Shown: in pieces, positions 35,340-47,547 of the stretch
Layout: the number at the start of each line of letters is the position of its first letter
How positions within the stretch are numbered: the first letter of the stretch is position 1
From: Fagopyrum homotropicum
Lineage: Eukaryota; Streptophyta; Magnoliopsida; Caryophyllales; Polygonaceae
Assembly: GCA_033239125.1 (NCBI GenBank)
Contig: BSWB01000002.1
Location: 160,797,909 to 160,861,908, forward strand
DNA length: 64,000 nt
Direction of reading: 5' to 3'
Made by a program: the position numbers and the translations under genes
Notes under the pieces: generated by a model
The model's input: only the letters and a program-made list of their open reading frames with translations
What the model was told of the DNA's origin: nothing
The model's database searches: none

Positions 35340-36780
35340 AACAAACTTAATTTTTCATTCATAATCGTTAAATATACGGTGGCTGAGATACTTGTGCATA
35401 ATTGATGTAAGCACCAATGCTAAATATTGACGTGCAGTTTCAATGCGCGTTTGTGTTGTGTGTTTTTTAAAATTTTTGTTTTTGGAATTTTTTTCATCTT
35501 CATTGTTTTAGCGGTGTCCATCAACGTCACATTTTATAAATTTGACGTGCAGTCTCGCTACTACAAAATTGGTTTGCATCAACGTCAATCTTAAAACACT
35601 TTTTCTCTCCTTTTTTTACGGCTATATAGTTTCTCATACTAAGGTTGTGTTTGCTGAGCCAATTAAAATTGTGTTTTGATTTGTTTGTGTTTTTTTTGAA
35701 ATTTTACAATCGTTGTGGGGTTTCCTTTGCTTGTTTAGTGTTTTAGAGTGTTTTGAAAAATTGATTTTATCCACGGTTTACGTTTCAAATGAGTGTTTTG
35801 GGTCCAAAAAGACAAAATTTTCCATTAACTTTTTTTTTTCTTTATTACAAACCAAAACACTAATTCCAAAACAATAGAAAATGCTAGTTTAAGTCAAGCA
35901 AATACTGATTAGTGTTTTCAAAACACAAATCGCTCAAAAAACACAAAAACACTGCCAAAAACACTAGAAAAAACTATACACTAACAAACACATGTTATTG
36001 GGTTGGACCGTAAATAAATCATTCTCTGCACCTTATTTCAAGTCAAACATCCCCTAATATATATGAAAAGATTGGGCTGGGCCGCTTTTCTTGTAGGCCC
36101 ACATTACGTGCGAGCTCAAAACTATATATAGCCCACGGAATTGTTTTATATTGGGCCTGACTCATCAAATATCATAATTAGCCCATTTCTGAAATGGTGC
36201 ACACAATCATGATCCATCAAGAGATAAATATAAATTAAGGTTAATATAGTGATAAAAACTAGTTTTATAAACTTTTTTAAATAGTTGAATTCCTTTAGTT
36301 CTTAAAAATCAACACAAAAAATATGATAAAACATTAAAATCTCATAATTTCATGTGTGCATTAGACCAAAGTGATGAGCGTAGATGATCGAGTATAAGTC
36401 TTGTGCAAAAATATATGATCATATTCCATCCTTTTATAGCTTTGATGAATTAATTAGGAAAATAGGAGCTCTTAAAATTATTTTTTGTAAAGTAGGCTTC
36501 TACATAAAAGAAAGAAAAAGTAGGTATGAAAACTAGAAAATAGGGGCAATAATTGATTTAATTGAATGATGGTGATTAGATGTTTACTTTTAGTTTAAGT
36601 ATATTTTTTACATGTTTACCTTTTACCTTTTATTTTTGGTTAATGTAGCTAGTTTGATGAAATTTTCAAGTCCATGAATGTTTAATTTTTTTGGGTGACA
36701 TTGTTTTCGTTACCCAAATATGAATTGTAGTATTTTTTCTCATTATTGGGTATATGTTTATTGTTTTTGTGAGATGTTTC
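35340..36780. other. Intergenic, AT-rich
   Basis: No coding frame is supported. TTGACGTGCAGT recurs near 35427 and 35541, and ATCAACGTCA near 35520 and 35580. A CTACTACAAAATTGG phrase near 35558 is only vaguely like a CACTA terminus. Confidence 0.4.
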
Positions 36781-37145
36781 TTATTGTTGAGTATGCTTAA
36801 AGTGATATTTTTGGGTATGTTTTATGGTTATCCAAACCGTGTTACAAGAACCAAATGTCATTTGATATTGATGTTTGTGTATAATATCGATTTGTGTAAA
36901 TTTTGGTTATGACTAATTCAAATTGGGTATGTTTTTATACGTGTATTGGCTTTGTAGTATATTTTTTATTATTAAGTATATTTAAAGTGATATCGTGGGT
37001 ATGTTTTATGGTTACCTAAAATGTGTTATAATGATCAAATGTCAAGCGAATTTTTGGATAATGATCAAATATCATTTGATATTGTGTTTGTGTACAATAT
37101 CGAGTTTTGAAAATTTTGGGTATGACAAATTTAAAATGGGTATGG
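36781..37145. repeat. Tandem duplication of about 180 bp
   Basis: Two diverged copies (about 36781-36935 and 36960-37145) share GGGTATGTTTTATGGTTA, AATGTCATTTGATATT, and a TTTGTGTATAATATCGA-like phrase. Non-coding. A GGGTAAGCGGATTTTT phrase repeats near 37297-37340. Confidence 0.6.
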
Positions 37146-37908
37146 ATTTTGTATTAAGTGATGTTTAAATTGGGTATAAATATAAAATATTATCCAATTT
37201 ATGGAAATTGTTTTATTTTGATATTTGATTTATTGGGTATGTTGTTTTCGAGTATGTTTATGTACTTTGACAAATTTATTTTTGGGTGTGACATTATTTG
37301 GGTAAGCGAATTTTTGGGTAAGCGGATTTTTGGGTAAGCGGAGGGCTGCGTTTTTTTCCCCAAATTCCCTCCAAATGTCAATCAAAAGTGTCACTGTCAG
37401 CACTCACATCAGCCATCATCACTTTTGTCAACTTTTTGTCCTATTTATGAATTAGTCTAGTAAAGTAGGAGCCTTATTTCTCAATTTGTAATTGGTAGGG
37501 CCTAAATTTAAACTCTATAATGTAAAAGACCCTAAATGCCAATTCATTCTAGCTTGATACTAATTTTAGAAAATCGGGTCAGTTTGACTTGCCCGAAAAA
37601 AATTATGGGTATAAACAACGATGTAAGTCTGAATACGCTTCGTCCATATGGCACATTTTTTATGACACAAATTTGGGTTATTATCTTAGCCCCACATGTT
37701 AACCTAGCCCGATTATAAAACATTGGATTTTGCATCAAGTGTTGACTCGTTTTTAACGCAACTAGGGTAATTTGGTTGCGATTTTTGCACTGAATATTTT
37801 GGACCAATTTTTTTTTGGTAGGAAAGAGAGTAAGTGGTCTCCGGCTCATCTAGTCGCGCTTATTATATATGAAAAGAGGGATAAGTAGTACGCACGCGGG
37901 GGATATAT

Positions 37909-38882
37909 GATATCCTTCAATACACCCCGCAATAAAAGCGTCGGTAGACGGACGACGCTGAAGACTGGATCAACGAGTACCCCAATTGAACGGTGGCACC
38001 ACCAGTAGATCGATGACATTAATATATTGATATGACCACTAGTAAATCGGTAGTAATGGTAGATTTAGACGCCAATAGGTTGACGACGTGTCTTAAGGCC
38101 GGCTAGCCCAATCGGACGAACTATTATTGTTCATGCCCGCATTTAGTGTTGTAAGGTCGACAAACCCGATAAGTCAGGATACTAGAGATCAAACACCTTC
38201 TGATACCATGATAGATTATGGTGGGAGAAGATCACACAAATGGTGGTAGAACCACACCTTTATTGATAATATAATGATCCTATATATATAGGATTACAAG
38301 AATATTAAAGGGAAACTAATAAAGATGACCGAAATAATATCAAATTCAAATTAACCTAATATATAAAGATAATTTATATAAATGGAATATATCATATCCT
38401 TCAATATACCCCGCAGTCAAAGCGTGGTTAGACGGACGACGCTGAAGACTGGAACATCAGCAACAGAGTGGTGACACCACCAATAGATCGACATAACCAC
38501 TAGTAAATCGGTGGCATCAATAGATTGATAGGACCACCAGTAAATCGGTGGCAATGGTAAAGACGTCCATAGGTTGACGGCATGTCTTAAGGCCGGCTAG
38601 CCCAATCAGACGAACTATTATTGTTCATTCCCGCGTTTAGTGTCGTAAGGTTGATAAACCCGATCAGTCAGGATACGAGAGATCGAACTGCTCTGATACC
38701 ATAATAAATTTAGGCCAAAAACACCACACAAATGGTGGAGGTAGAACCACAAACGATGAAATAATGATCCTGTATATATAGCATTACAAGAAAACTAAAA
38801 AAACTAATAAAAATTACCGAAATAATATCAAATTTAAACTAACTTAATATATAAAGATAATTTATATAAATGAAATATATCA
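37909..38882 (-). mobile_element. Tandem TRIM retrotransposon
   Basis: Two short LTRs of 186 and 181 bp (38209-38394 and 38702-38882) share most of their sequence and, on the minus strand, begin TGATATATT. Each is followed on the minus strand by TGGTATCAGA, the primer-binding site for initiator methionine tRNA (38208 and 38701, the latter reading TGGTATCAGAGC). Internal regions are only about 300 bp and non-coding (38395-38701, and a second at 37909-38208 whose outer LTR is missing). Tiny LTRs, a primer site and no genes define a terminal-repeat retrotransposon in miniature. The LTR-internal-LTR-internal order is the tandem form seen in this class. Confidence 0.85.
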
Positions 38883-38962
38883 GTAAGATATACTAGCCAT
38901 TAAAATGGAAAACTAGGGGAAAAAGTATTTTTGTTATTAGTTGACTCAATAATAAAAAAAAA

Positions 38963-39105
38963 TGGCAATTTTGATAACTAGTCTTTTTAATGTTTTAATT
39001 AAGTAAATATATCCCAACGTTTTGTATTTATTTTCAAACCCTACACACTCTTAGATACATTTATTAAATATAAAACTAGAAAAAGTCTAACAAACCAAAT
39101 TGTTT
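38963..39105. mobile_element. MITE of Mutator-like family A
   Basis: Ends are TGGCAATTTTGATAACTAGT on the left and, reverse-complemented, AAACAATTTGGTTTGTTAGA on the right, related to the ends at 13013, 17219, 48852 and 51888. Flanks AAAAAAAAA and AAAAAGAAA are compatible with a 9-bp duplication but are low complexity. The interior AATTAAGTAAATATA..CCCAACGTTTTGTATTTATT is shared with the MITE in the ALDH intron. Confidence 0.6.
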
Positions 39106-39869
39106 AAAAAGAAATAGGAAAATAATGTGAAACGAGAAGAAAATATACTCTCCAGTTCCAAATCAAAGCAAGACCTTGAAAACAACGAACACAAATCTCA
39201 TTTTCAGATTTCATATTTCATTCGAATCTTCTAAAAATCCGCCAACCAAAAAAGAATAAAAGACCTCGTAGTATAACGTTTATAAGTATAATTGAATAAA
39301 GTGATTATACGCACTGATTAAGAAATGATTAGTATTTTTTTTATTCATGATGCAATGTATGCAATTATAAAAATAATATCTTTAAAAATATTATGATTTT
39401 ATGCCTTAAAATAAACTCAAGTGGAGCAATTAGATAATTGTATCAAAAAGTTGTAAGTTCGAACTCCACTATGATATGTTTTGTAAAATATAAACTAATG
39501 TTTTGATACAATTAGTATAAAATATAAACTCAAGTGGATCAATTAGGTGGTATCTGTGGTTTTTTCCCACATTATTTTATGTACGTGGGTTACTAGGGTT
39601 TGTTGGAGAACTATTAATTTATCGAAGTTGTTAAAGGCTAACGTAGACGGATCGTAGAGTGAGGGTTGTATGCATACAAGTATACATGCATCGTCTAGTC
39701 TTTTTTTTCTTGAATAAAGAGTAATTATCTCTTTTCCTGACAGATAAAAGTGAAAAAGGTAAATAGAAAAGGGTCCTTAGCAATTGTCCTTGAAAAATGA
39801 CCTGGTCTGGCTCATTCCTTAAATGAGGTTTTTATGGGGTCCCTATCTACCAAAATTTTTACTTCTGGT

Positions 39870-40137
39870 TCCGACGAACGAATAATCATTGAGTTCTATT
39901 CAGCAAATAAATAGCCATTATATTTATCAATCTGTATGGTCTTGGACCATCAATAATGATTTTTCTTTAGAGTTCGGTTACTTGGTTGATCCACTTACTT
40001 CTATTATGTCAATGTTAATCACTATTGTCGGTATTCTAGTTCTTATTTATAGTGACAATTATATGGTTCATGATCAAGGATATTTGAGATTTTTTGCTTA
40101 TCTGAGTTTTTTCAACACTTCTATGCTTGGCTTAGTT
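39870..40137 (+). pseudogene. ndhF: Plastid ndhF fragment in nuclear DNA
   Basis: The frame SSIQQINSHYIYQSVWSWTI, then EFGYLVDPLTSIMSMLITIV and SDNYMVHDQGYLRFFAYLSF matches an N-terminal part of NdhF, the NADH dehydrogenase-like subunit 5 of chloroplasts. It lacks the true start and stops after FNTSMLGLVT. A degenerate VPTNE block just upstream may be the preceding part. In the nucleus it cannot function; it is an organelle-DNA insertion. Confidence 0.9.
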
Positions 40138-40142
40138 ACCAA

Positions 40143-40402
40143 CGCCTTGGGGGATCCGCCCAAGGACCTACTGGGTTAGGTAAGTATCTAATGCGTTCCC
40201 CAACTGGAGAAGTCATTTTTGGAGGAGAAACTATGCGTTTTTGGGATTTGCGTGCTCCTTGGTTAGAACCCCTAAGGGGTCCTAACGGTTTGGACTTGAG
40301 TCGGCTGAAAAAAGACATACAACCGTGGCAAGAACGGCGTTCCGCGGAATATATGACTCATGCCCCTTTAGGGTCCTTAAATTATGTGGGTAGCGTAATA
40401 AA
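40143..40402 (+). pseudogene. psbC: Plastid psbC (CP43) fragment in nuclear DNA
   Basis: One frame reads GSAQGPTGLGKYLMRSPTGE, then VIFGGETMRFWDLRAPWLEP and MTHAPLGSLN, matching an internal part of the photosystem II CP43 protein, ending at LN. It is joined directly to the ndhF piece. These two genes are not adjacent in typical chloroplast genomes, so the insert is a mosaic. The sequence is still near-perfect CP43, so the transfer is fairly recent. Confidence 0.92.
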
Positions 40403-41350
40403 CTCAAATTTAACACATAAATCTAGTGATGTTTCATCCTGTAATTGATTGATAATAGGATAAATATATATGTTTAGGTTTCCATTTACATAAGTTTATT
40501 TTTATTTTCATAAACTTGATAAGCTCTTGTAATCTTGAGAAATTAATTTTTCAAACGGACAATATAACTATTTAAATGACGAAAATACATAAAAAATGAA
40601 AATTGATAATAGTCTAGAAACTAGTTAAAAAAAAACCATTGTTTGATATTTTACGAATATACCCCAATATAAAGTCAGTGTCTTGACAGATTCTTTTTCA
40701 TTCATTTGTTTGTATTATTATACAGTTATTTAAAACTATTTGAGACTATTTGAAACTATTTGATACTATTTGAAATTAAATTCCTCATAAAAAAAAAAGC
40801 AACAAAAAGTTCATTAAATAACGGAAACACAAGCTCAAGTTAGCTAGCATTTCAATTAAAAACCAAAAAGGATTTTGATATTTATTAAAAACCAAAATTA
40901 AAAAAACTATTCTAGATTTACCTATTTATTAGTATTGATTAACTTATTTTTTAAAATTATCATTTAACATAGAACCTAATTTTTAAATCATATGACTTTG
41001 GAACATGATTAAAAAAATCGATAACTTATTTATACTTTCTTGAAAGGTGTTTAACATTAACTTTAAAATTGTAGGTTGAATTACCCGTTTGGGTAGTGTT
41101 TTTTTTGTTTATATTTTTAATAATTTGTTAAGAAAAAACTTGAAATTAATTTTCTTTTCATTTACATGACATTTTAATACACTAAAATTGTTTGATTCAA
41201 TAATGAAAATAAAATGTAGCCAAACTAATCTACGTATTTTAATTCATTTTCTTGGATTCATCCAAAAGGATTTGGAGTGAATGAATTAGTTTTCAGGAAT
41301 TTTAATTTTGTGGAAAAATAATGTGGAATAAAGGACAGGGATGTAATATG
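40403..41350. other. AT-rich, no recognisable gene
   Basis: A short run of AACTATTTGA units lies near 40730-40770. No coding frame is supported. Confidence 0.45.
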
Positions 41351-41354
41351 AGAC

Positions 41355-41745
41355 AATTTATTCAGATTCGGCTCAGGCTCGGCTCGCTAAAAGTTCGAAT
41401 CGAGCTCGTTCACTTTCGAAACGAGCCAACCTTGAGCAAATTTAAAGCTCGTATAAATTTTAGGCTCGGCGTGGCCTCGGCTCGTTTATAAATGAGTCAA
41501 GCTTGAGCATGTCAATGCTCGACTCGTTCGGCTAAAATAACACTATATGAACATTATTTTAGCCGAGCTACTCAGACTCGACTTGGGCTCAGCTCGTCAA
41601 AAGCTCGGCTCGAGTTCGTTCACTTTCTAAACAAGCCAAGTTTGAGCGCAATTTATAGCTCGTATAAATTTTAGACTCGACTCGTTTATAAACGAGTCAA
41701 GCTTGATCATGACGATGCTCGCCTCGGGCTTAAATTCTAAAGGTC
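41355..41745. repeat. CTCGGCTCG repeat island with internal duplication
   Basis: Two diverged direct copies (about 41360-41530 and 41575-41745) each contain GGCTCGGCTCG, TCGTTCACTTTC, GCTCGTATAAATTTTA and CGAGTCAAGCTTGA. Between them is a perfect inverted pair CGGCTAAAATAA / TTATTTTAGCCG separated by 13 bp. No coding. It resembles the subterminal-repeat hAT elements here, but I could not define termini. Confidence 0.65.
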
Positions 41746-42623
41746 ATCCCATAAAAATATATATCACATACAATATTTTATTATTGATTCTAAAAAGTAA
41801 TTCCGTATTGAAATCTTCATCATAAATAAAATATAAAAACTTGGATTATTCTTGTAATAACTTGTCAAAATCCGATACAGACGGACCGATAGAGCGGGGT
41901 CATGTGTATACGAGCGCACATGTGCATTAGGCCCAAGCCCAACACATAAACCTGACGAGGTTCCATACTAAAACCAATTGACAATAAGAATAACCTACCG
42001 ACCTTATATATAAGGCTCGAAGTGTCCCATATTTCGACGAGGGACTTTACTATCTCCAACATAACATTATAAATAATAATAAAAATATATTCAAAACGAG
42101 TGATGATAATATTGAATTTTAAAGTAAATAGGAAAGAAAAGAAAAGGAAGGTTAGAAGGTTTAGCGAATACGATGATTGAATTTGAAACGGCGCAGCCAA
42201 TAGGAAGAGGAACGATATTAGCTGGCAAAACGCGTCACTTTAATGGGGACCACCAAACATGAAGCGGCCACCGTTAGTTATCCAAACCCAAACGACACGT
42301 AATTATACGCAATCAAGTTTGACTCACTATCAACCAAAACACTTGAGCCTACCTTGTTCCCTAATCACTATACCTAAATATATCACTTAGTCCCTAATTA
42401 GATATCATATCTCATAATTCATTTATATAATACCAACCTTAACAATCTAGAGATCCTTACAAACCTACCCGACCCGACACACTAAGTCGCATAAAACCTA
42501 TTAACAATAAACGGAGGAGTCACCGACCATATGTACTAGGTTATAAAAGATCTGTATTCTTATTACTCAGTTCTGATTCGATTTTGAAAACATTTTCGTT
42601 CGAATAAACTATATACAAATGAG

Positions 42624-43019
42624 TAAGGTTGAGCAAGTTAGGTTCGGTTTACCTGAATCGAACCAAACCGAGTAATTTCGGTTCAGGCCGAACCTGAACC
42701 GACAGTTTACGTTCGGTGTTAGGTCCCTTGTTTTTTAAAATATCGGTTTCGGTTAAAAGCCAAAAACCGAACTTTAATTTAACCGAAATCCGACTTTATA
42801 TCATCAAGTGTATGTAGCTTATATTCTTTAGGTCCATATAGGTTCAAAAGCTAAACCGAATCGAAACCGATCTAATAGGTTCGGTTTTAGGTTCTAATAT
42901 TTCTAGTTTTCGGTTTTAGGTCCAAACCAAAACCAAACCTACTTTTATAGGTTCTGTTTTCGGTCCAAGGTCTTAAAAAATTTGGTTTTATGTTCGGTTT
43001 TGGACCTATATTCACCGTA
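42624..43019. mobile_element. Small hAT-like element with CGGTTCGGTTT repeats, 396 bp
   Basis: The element is flanked by an exact 8-bp duplication CAAATGAG (42616-42623 and 43020-43027), as in hAT transposons. It begins TAAGGTTGAGCA and ends, reverse-complemented, TACGGTGAATAT. The body consists of GGTTCGGTTT, AACCGAA and GGTTTTAGGT variants in both orientations. No coding. Confidence 0.75.
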
Positions 43020-43027
43020 CAAATGAG

Positions 43028-44400
43028 TATTATTGGTTAACATAATAAGATGTATGTTAACTTGGTTTGCCAACTTAACTAGAGTCCAAAATTAATAGAG
43101 CTATCTAAAGTTTCAATTTTGGTAACCCACAAACCTTAAACTATTCTACAATCCAATATTCCAATGAGCTCATCTATAGTAACCCATTGTAATACTTTTT
43201 TAATATTGACAAACGACAATGCTTAATGTATAGATAAATACAAGTAATGGTTTGGTTGCCACACTTTGTTATTCATACAAGTGGGGAATTTCGTGGCCAA
43301 ATTGAACATCATTAGCATTTTGGATTATCCAATCCCAAAATATATAATATATTTTACATGGATGCAATGAATACAAATCACGGGCTTAAGCTTTTCTTAA
43401 TACTCTAAAAATTGTTAATGTTTTTTCTCACAAAATCCTTTGTGGGATCTTCTGGCCGTAGTCCGGTCCGGTCTTAAATTGTTATTATAGCATCCGGTTC
43501 GGTCTTGAATTATTATTACCTTTTTTTATTAATTTTAAAATAATGAAACTAGTTATTGTTCTTGTGAATCGGATCTGAACCAGATCATAATGAACCCTTA
43601 TTTTTTTTAAATTGCAGTGGGTTATTATGGCCCGGACTATTCACCATTAGCATTTTCACATGCTTAACATTTCCGACCGTTGCCCAATCCTAGATCTTCT
43701 TAATGAATTGTTTAACTTTCAGAAATCGTTTTACTAAAATAAGGCCTCTAATAGTTTATAAATTTAGTGTCAAACTATTCGGTAATGAAACTTCGAACCC
43801 AGGTAAATTGTTGATAAAAATTCTCACATCTACTCGATTATGAAATGAATAAGTTGTATTTCTTTAAAAATAAAAATCATATCAGATTATAATATCCACA
43901 AACCCAAAACCCGAATTCGAAATCTGAACCCGAAAAACCAAACTCAAATCCAAAAGCCGAACCACAAAAGGGGGCAAATTTATGTATTACTTGAGAGTCT
44001 TTTTTTCATCCAAAACAAAGTGAATTATTGAATTATTTTGAGATTATAAGCTATCAAAATGAAACCAGTCCACACAAAAGTTAATACCCAAATTAGATGG
44101 GTGGACTAATTTATTGTACTAATAAACAAAAACACTTGAGAATCTTCTTTTGTTTGTAATATTTTATGTATTATCATTCATCTAAACTAATTTCCGACCT
44201 CTCAACATCCATTGAATCCCTTTCTTTTATAGAAAAAAAAACACTAAAAACCAAACTAAATATAAAACTACAAGTTATATATGCAGAATGATAGAGTCCA
44301 ACCAAAGAGCATATGGCCCAATTGCCTACAAAAGATGACAAGACAACCCTCAAAATTGTTCATAACTACTAATAATTAGACGCATGCATGAAAGTATACA
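43028..44400. other. Intergenic, upstream of XTH33
   Basis: AT-rich, with short GGTCCGGTC phrases near 43455. No gene is seen. Confidence 0.45.
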
Positions 44401-44430
44401 AATCCTCAGGAGAGATTATCAGCTGGCAAC

Positions 44431-44437
44431 TATAAAA
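44431..44437 (+). promoter_or_regulatory. Candidate TATA box for XTH33
   Basis: TATAAAA lies 264 bp upstream of the ATG, followed by an ACCAAAACC repeat. That would give a leader of about 230 nt. It is a position-and-motif guess only. Confidence 0.3.
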
Positions 44438-44700
44438 ACCAAAACCAAAACCAAAACCATGCATTTATTTGATTAGATTTTGCCAAACCTACCAATTTCA
44501 AAACCCCACATGCCTTTTTCTAAGTCAATTTCATTACCCAAATCAAACCCATCTTCTTTGAACCCTCCTTCTGTTCTTACCATTCAATAAGTTCGATCAC
44601 CAAATCAAATTTCCAGCTTGCAACAACTAAGCACTCAAATTTTCATCTGTTTAAATACCCAATTTAACATCCCCCCATCAAGTTTCATTTCAGACTAACC

Positions 44701-46315
44701 ATGGCAGAATCTAGCTTAAAGCTGCAGTCTTTCTTCTTCTTCTTCTTCTTCTTCTCCTTCTTACTTTCCGGGTTTGCCCAAAACCTGCCATCGAGTAACA
44801 CGACACGCTTGACGGATCTCGTCCCTCGTCTCTCCTTCACTAATGATGCTCATGTCATCTTTGGAGAACAAAATGTGAAGACTTTCAATGGTGGATCATT
44901 TGCTAGTATCTCTCTTAACAAAACAACAGGTAAATATATATATAAAATATAAATTATGATTATTATTTATATTAAAATATGTTTTAAGATTATTGATTGT
45001 GTGTTTATGTTAATGATATGCAGGTTCAGGATTGGCTTCTAATTCTAAGTATTACTATGGATTCTTCAGTACTGCTATGAAGTTACCTCCTGGTTATACA
45101 TCTGGAGTTGTTGTTGCTTTCTATGTAAGCTGAAGCTAGCTTATGTTAATATGCAATATTATTTACATGTTTTAAGTTTAATTTGTTTTGTGTTGAAATA
45201 TTTCAGCTTTCGAATTCTGATGTTTTTCCACATAACCATGATGAGATAGACTTTGAGCTTCTTGGTCATGAGAATAGAAAGGAATGGATCTTACAGACGA
45301 ATATCTATGGTAATGGAAGCGTGAATACGGGTCGAGAAGAGAAGTTTCGGCTTTGGTTCGATCCGACCCATCAGTTCCATGAATACAGCATCATCTGGAA
45401 TAGCCACCATGTCGTGTAAGTCTTCTTCTTGATATCGAGATATGAATATCAAACGACCGTTAAAAAGCCGAATACTAGGGGAGAGTAGGTAAAAATATTG
45501 GTTGGCTGTAAAATATAAAACAGTTATAATAGCATAATCTACAGATTAGGAGAGTAAAGGGATAAATTTGAACACCAAACGACCCTTAAAAGAAGTCGTA
45601 TATTGGGGGAAAGAAGGTAAAAACGTTGGTTATTGGCCGTAAAATATAAAATAGTGATGATAGCATAATCTACAGACTAGGAGAGTGAAGTGATAAAATT
45701 GGTAAAAAAATTTCTTATTTAATCTTTTCGTAAGAAATGGCAGGAGATTAATTCATCTATTAGAAACGTAAGAGCCCTGATTGTGCTCATCTGTACAATA
45801 ACGCCCACAAATCCATTTTACCCAAGAATGTTAGGTCTTAGAGGTAACTAAGAGGCAAGAGATTGATTGTGATGAGATATTTTGGTGTGATAAAATGCAG
45901 GTTTCTAGTAGACAACATACCAATAAGAGAAGTCCTAAACACAAAGGCAATGTTAGCCTATCCATCAAAGCCTATGACAATATATGCAACAATTTGGGAT
46001 GCTTCTGATTGGGCAACAAGTGGAGGAAAATACCCAGTTGACTACAAATATGCACCCTTTATAGCTTCACTTGGTAAGCTTGAGATGAGTGGTTGTTTAT
46101 ACAATCAAAACAGCACCTCCCAAACATGCCCTTATAATAAGGGCACTTCTACTACCCCTTCAAGCTTGGACCCAATTGATGGAGAGCCCTTTGTTAAGCT
46201 TTCACAACAACAAACTCAAGGACTACAATGGGCAAGAAGTAAATATATGGTTTACTCATATTGTAAAGATTCAAGAAGATACAAAGTCCTGCCAGCAGAG
46301 TGCAGCAACAAGTGA
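44701..46315 (+). CDS. XTH33: Xyloglucan endotransglucosylase/hydrolase, XTH33-like
   Basis: Four exons: 44701-44929, 45024-45124, 45207-45415 and 45901-46315, all with GT-AG introns and consistent phases, give 317 residues. An N-terminal signal peptide has an unusual run of eight Phe from a TTC microsatellite. The GH16 catalytic motif HDEIDFELLG carries the nucleophile Glu about residue 123 and acid/base Glu about 127. An N-glycosylation site NGS lies about 20 residues later, as in most XTHs. The C-terminal XET domain has paired cysteines (SGCLYN, YSYCKDSRRYKVLPAEC). The wording NIPIREV, YPSKPM and YKVLPAEC and the LLG after the active site fit XTH33 best from memory. The enzyme cuts and rejoins xyloglucan in the cell wall. 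No damage is seen. The third intron (485 bp) has a direct repeat of about 120 bp (about 45445-45680). Confidence 0.93.
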
Positions 46316-47547
46316 TTCAAACATATACAGTTAATTCTTTTTTCTTTTCTTTTTTTATATTCTTTCTGAAAATAATATTGTATTATGGTATATAAAAAAA
46401 GGTATATATTTAGTATACTTAAAGTCCATAATCTTAATTAAGAGAGATGAGCTGGTTTTCACTAAAACAAATGCTGTCAAGTTTGAGCAGATGATTCTGA
46501 AAGGACCTTTTGGAAAGTAAGTTTGTGGTGAAATGAAGTCAATGAAAATGATGGGCAATTTATCAAGTGGGGCTATAATTTGGACTGATTTTAGTAATTT
46601 TTTTAAAAATATTTACATTGACATAAAGGCATATGAGCCTGCTTATTTGCATTCATGGGTTAGCAGTAGGTCAGAAATTCAGGTAGCTTTGTGTGGTACA
46701 GAGAAATCATGAAGTGTTGGGTCTAAATGTTGTGTTGGTTGGAAACATTTTTACTGTTTGTTCAAAGGGATCCCAAGTTGAAGGTAATGAAGCTTGAGAC
46801 TTACAAAGCAAGCATTGAATAATGTTGATTGATATTTAATATTTATTTTATTTTTTATGTGATCTAAGAAAAAGTTGATTGGGTAAGTTATTACACCAAT
46901 CTAGTTTTAGCTTTCCTTATGGGCTAGGGAAAGAGTTGGACATGTGATTCAAATCACCCTGAGACTTTCCTTTAGATATGGAACATTTTAACATGTCTAT
47001 CAAAAGTAGTGAACCTTCTCTCAAGCTATACCAAAATACCTACAAAGATTAGAAAAATCAAAATCCTTACATAGATTAGAAAATTCAAATGTGAATATCT
47101 TGATCTTGCCTACAAAGGAATAGTATAGTGTGCCTTTTCTCAGAGGCTATTAAATGAAAACTTGGATCAATAATGAGCCGGTTAATGAGAATCACCAAAC
47201 AAGCAAAACGAGAAGGAACATTGAGAAATGAGAACATGTCAACCAGGAGATTACGATTCTCAAGAATACAGGTGAAAATCTCATATTTGAATTCTCTTAA
47301 GAGCCTTCAAATGACTTCGATGCTCAAATCATCAAGACTTGCACCAAAACAATCGGATCATGATTAAACATTTTGGTAAACCTTAAGTGAATGCTTGATA
47401 AAAAGAATCACCATATTTCATAAATAAAAATGGAGAGACAAGTTCTTTGACAAAGACCTATCTCTAAACTTTATTTTGCAACTAAAAAGGCCAAAACCAA
47501 TTTAGATATTGAAAAAGAGTTTTCCTTAACCTTACAAGATTTACCAA
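46316..47547. other. Intergenic between convergent XTH33 and ALDH2B
   Basis: This holds the 3' regions of the two convergent genes. No further coding frame is supported. Confidence 0.5.

Noticed and set aside
35540..35600. CACTA transposon terminus
   Set aside because: CTACTACAAAATTGG is only a loose match, with no opposite terminus or 3-bp duplication found.
39889..40448. Functional organelle genes or a plastid contig
   Set aside because: Both genes are partial and fused, and nuclear transposon-rich DNA flanks them.
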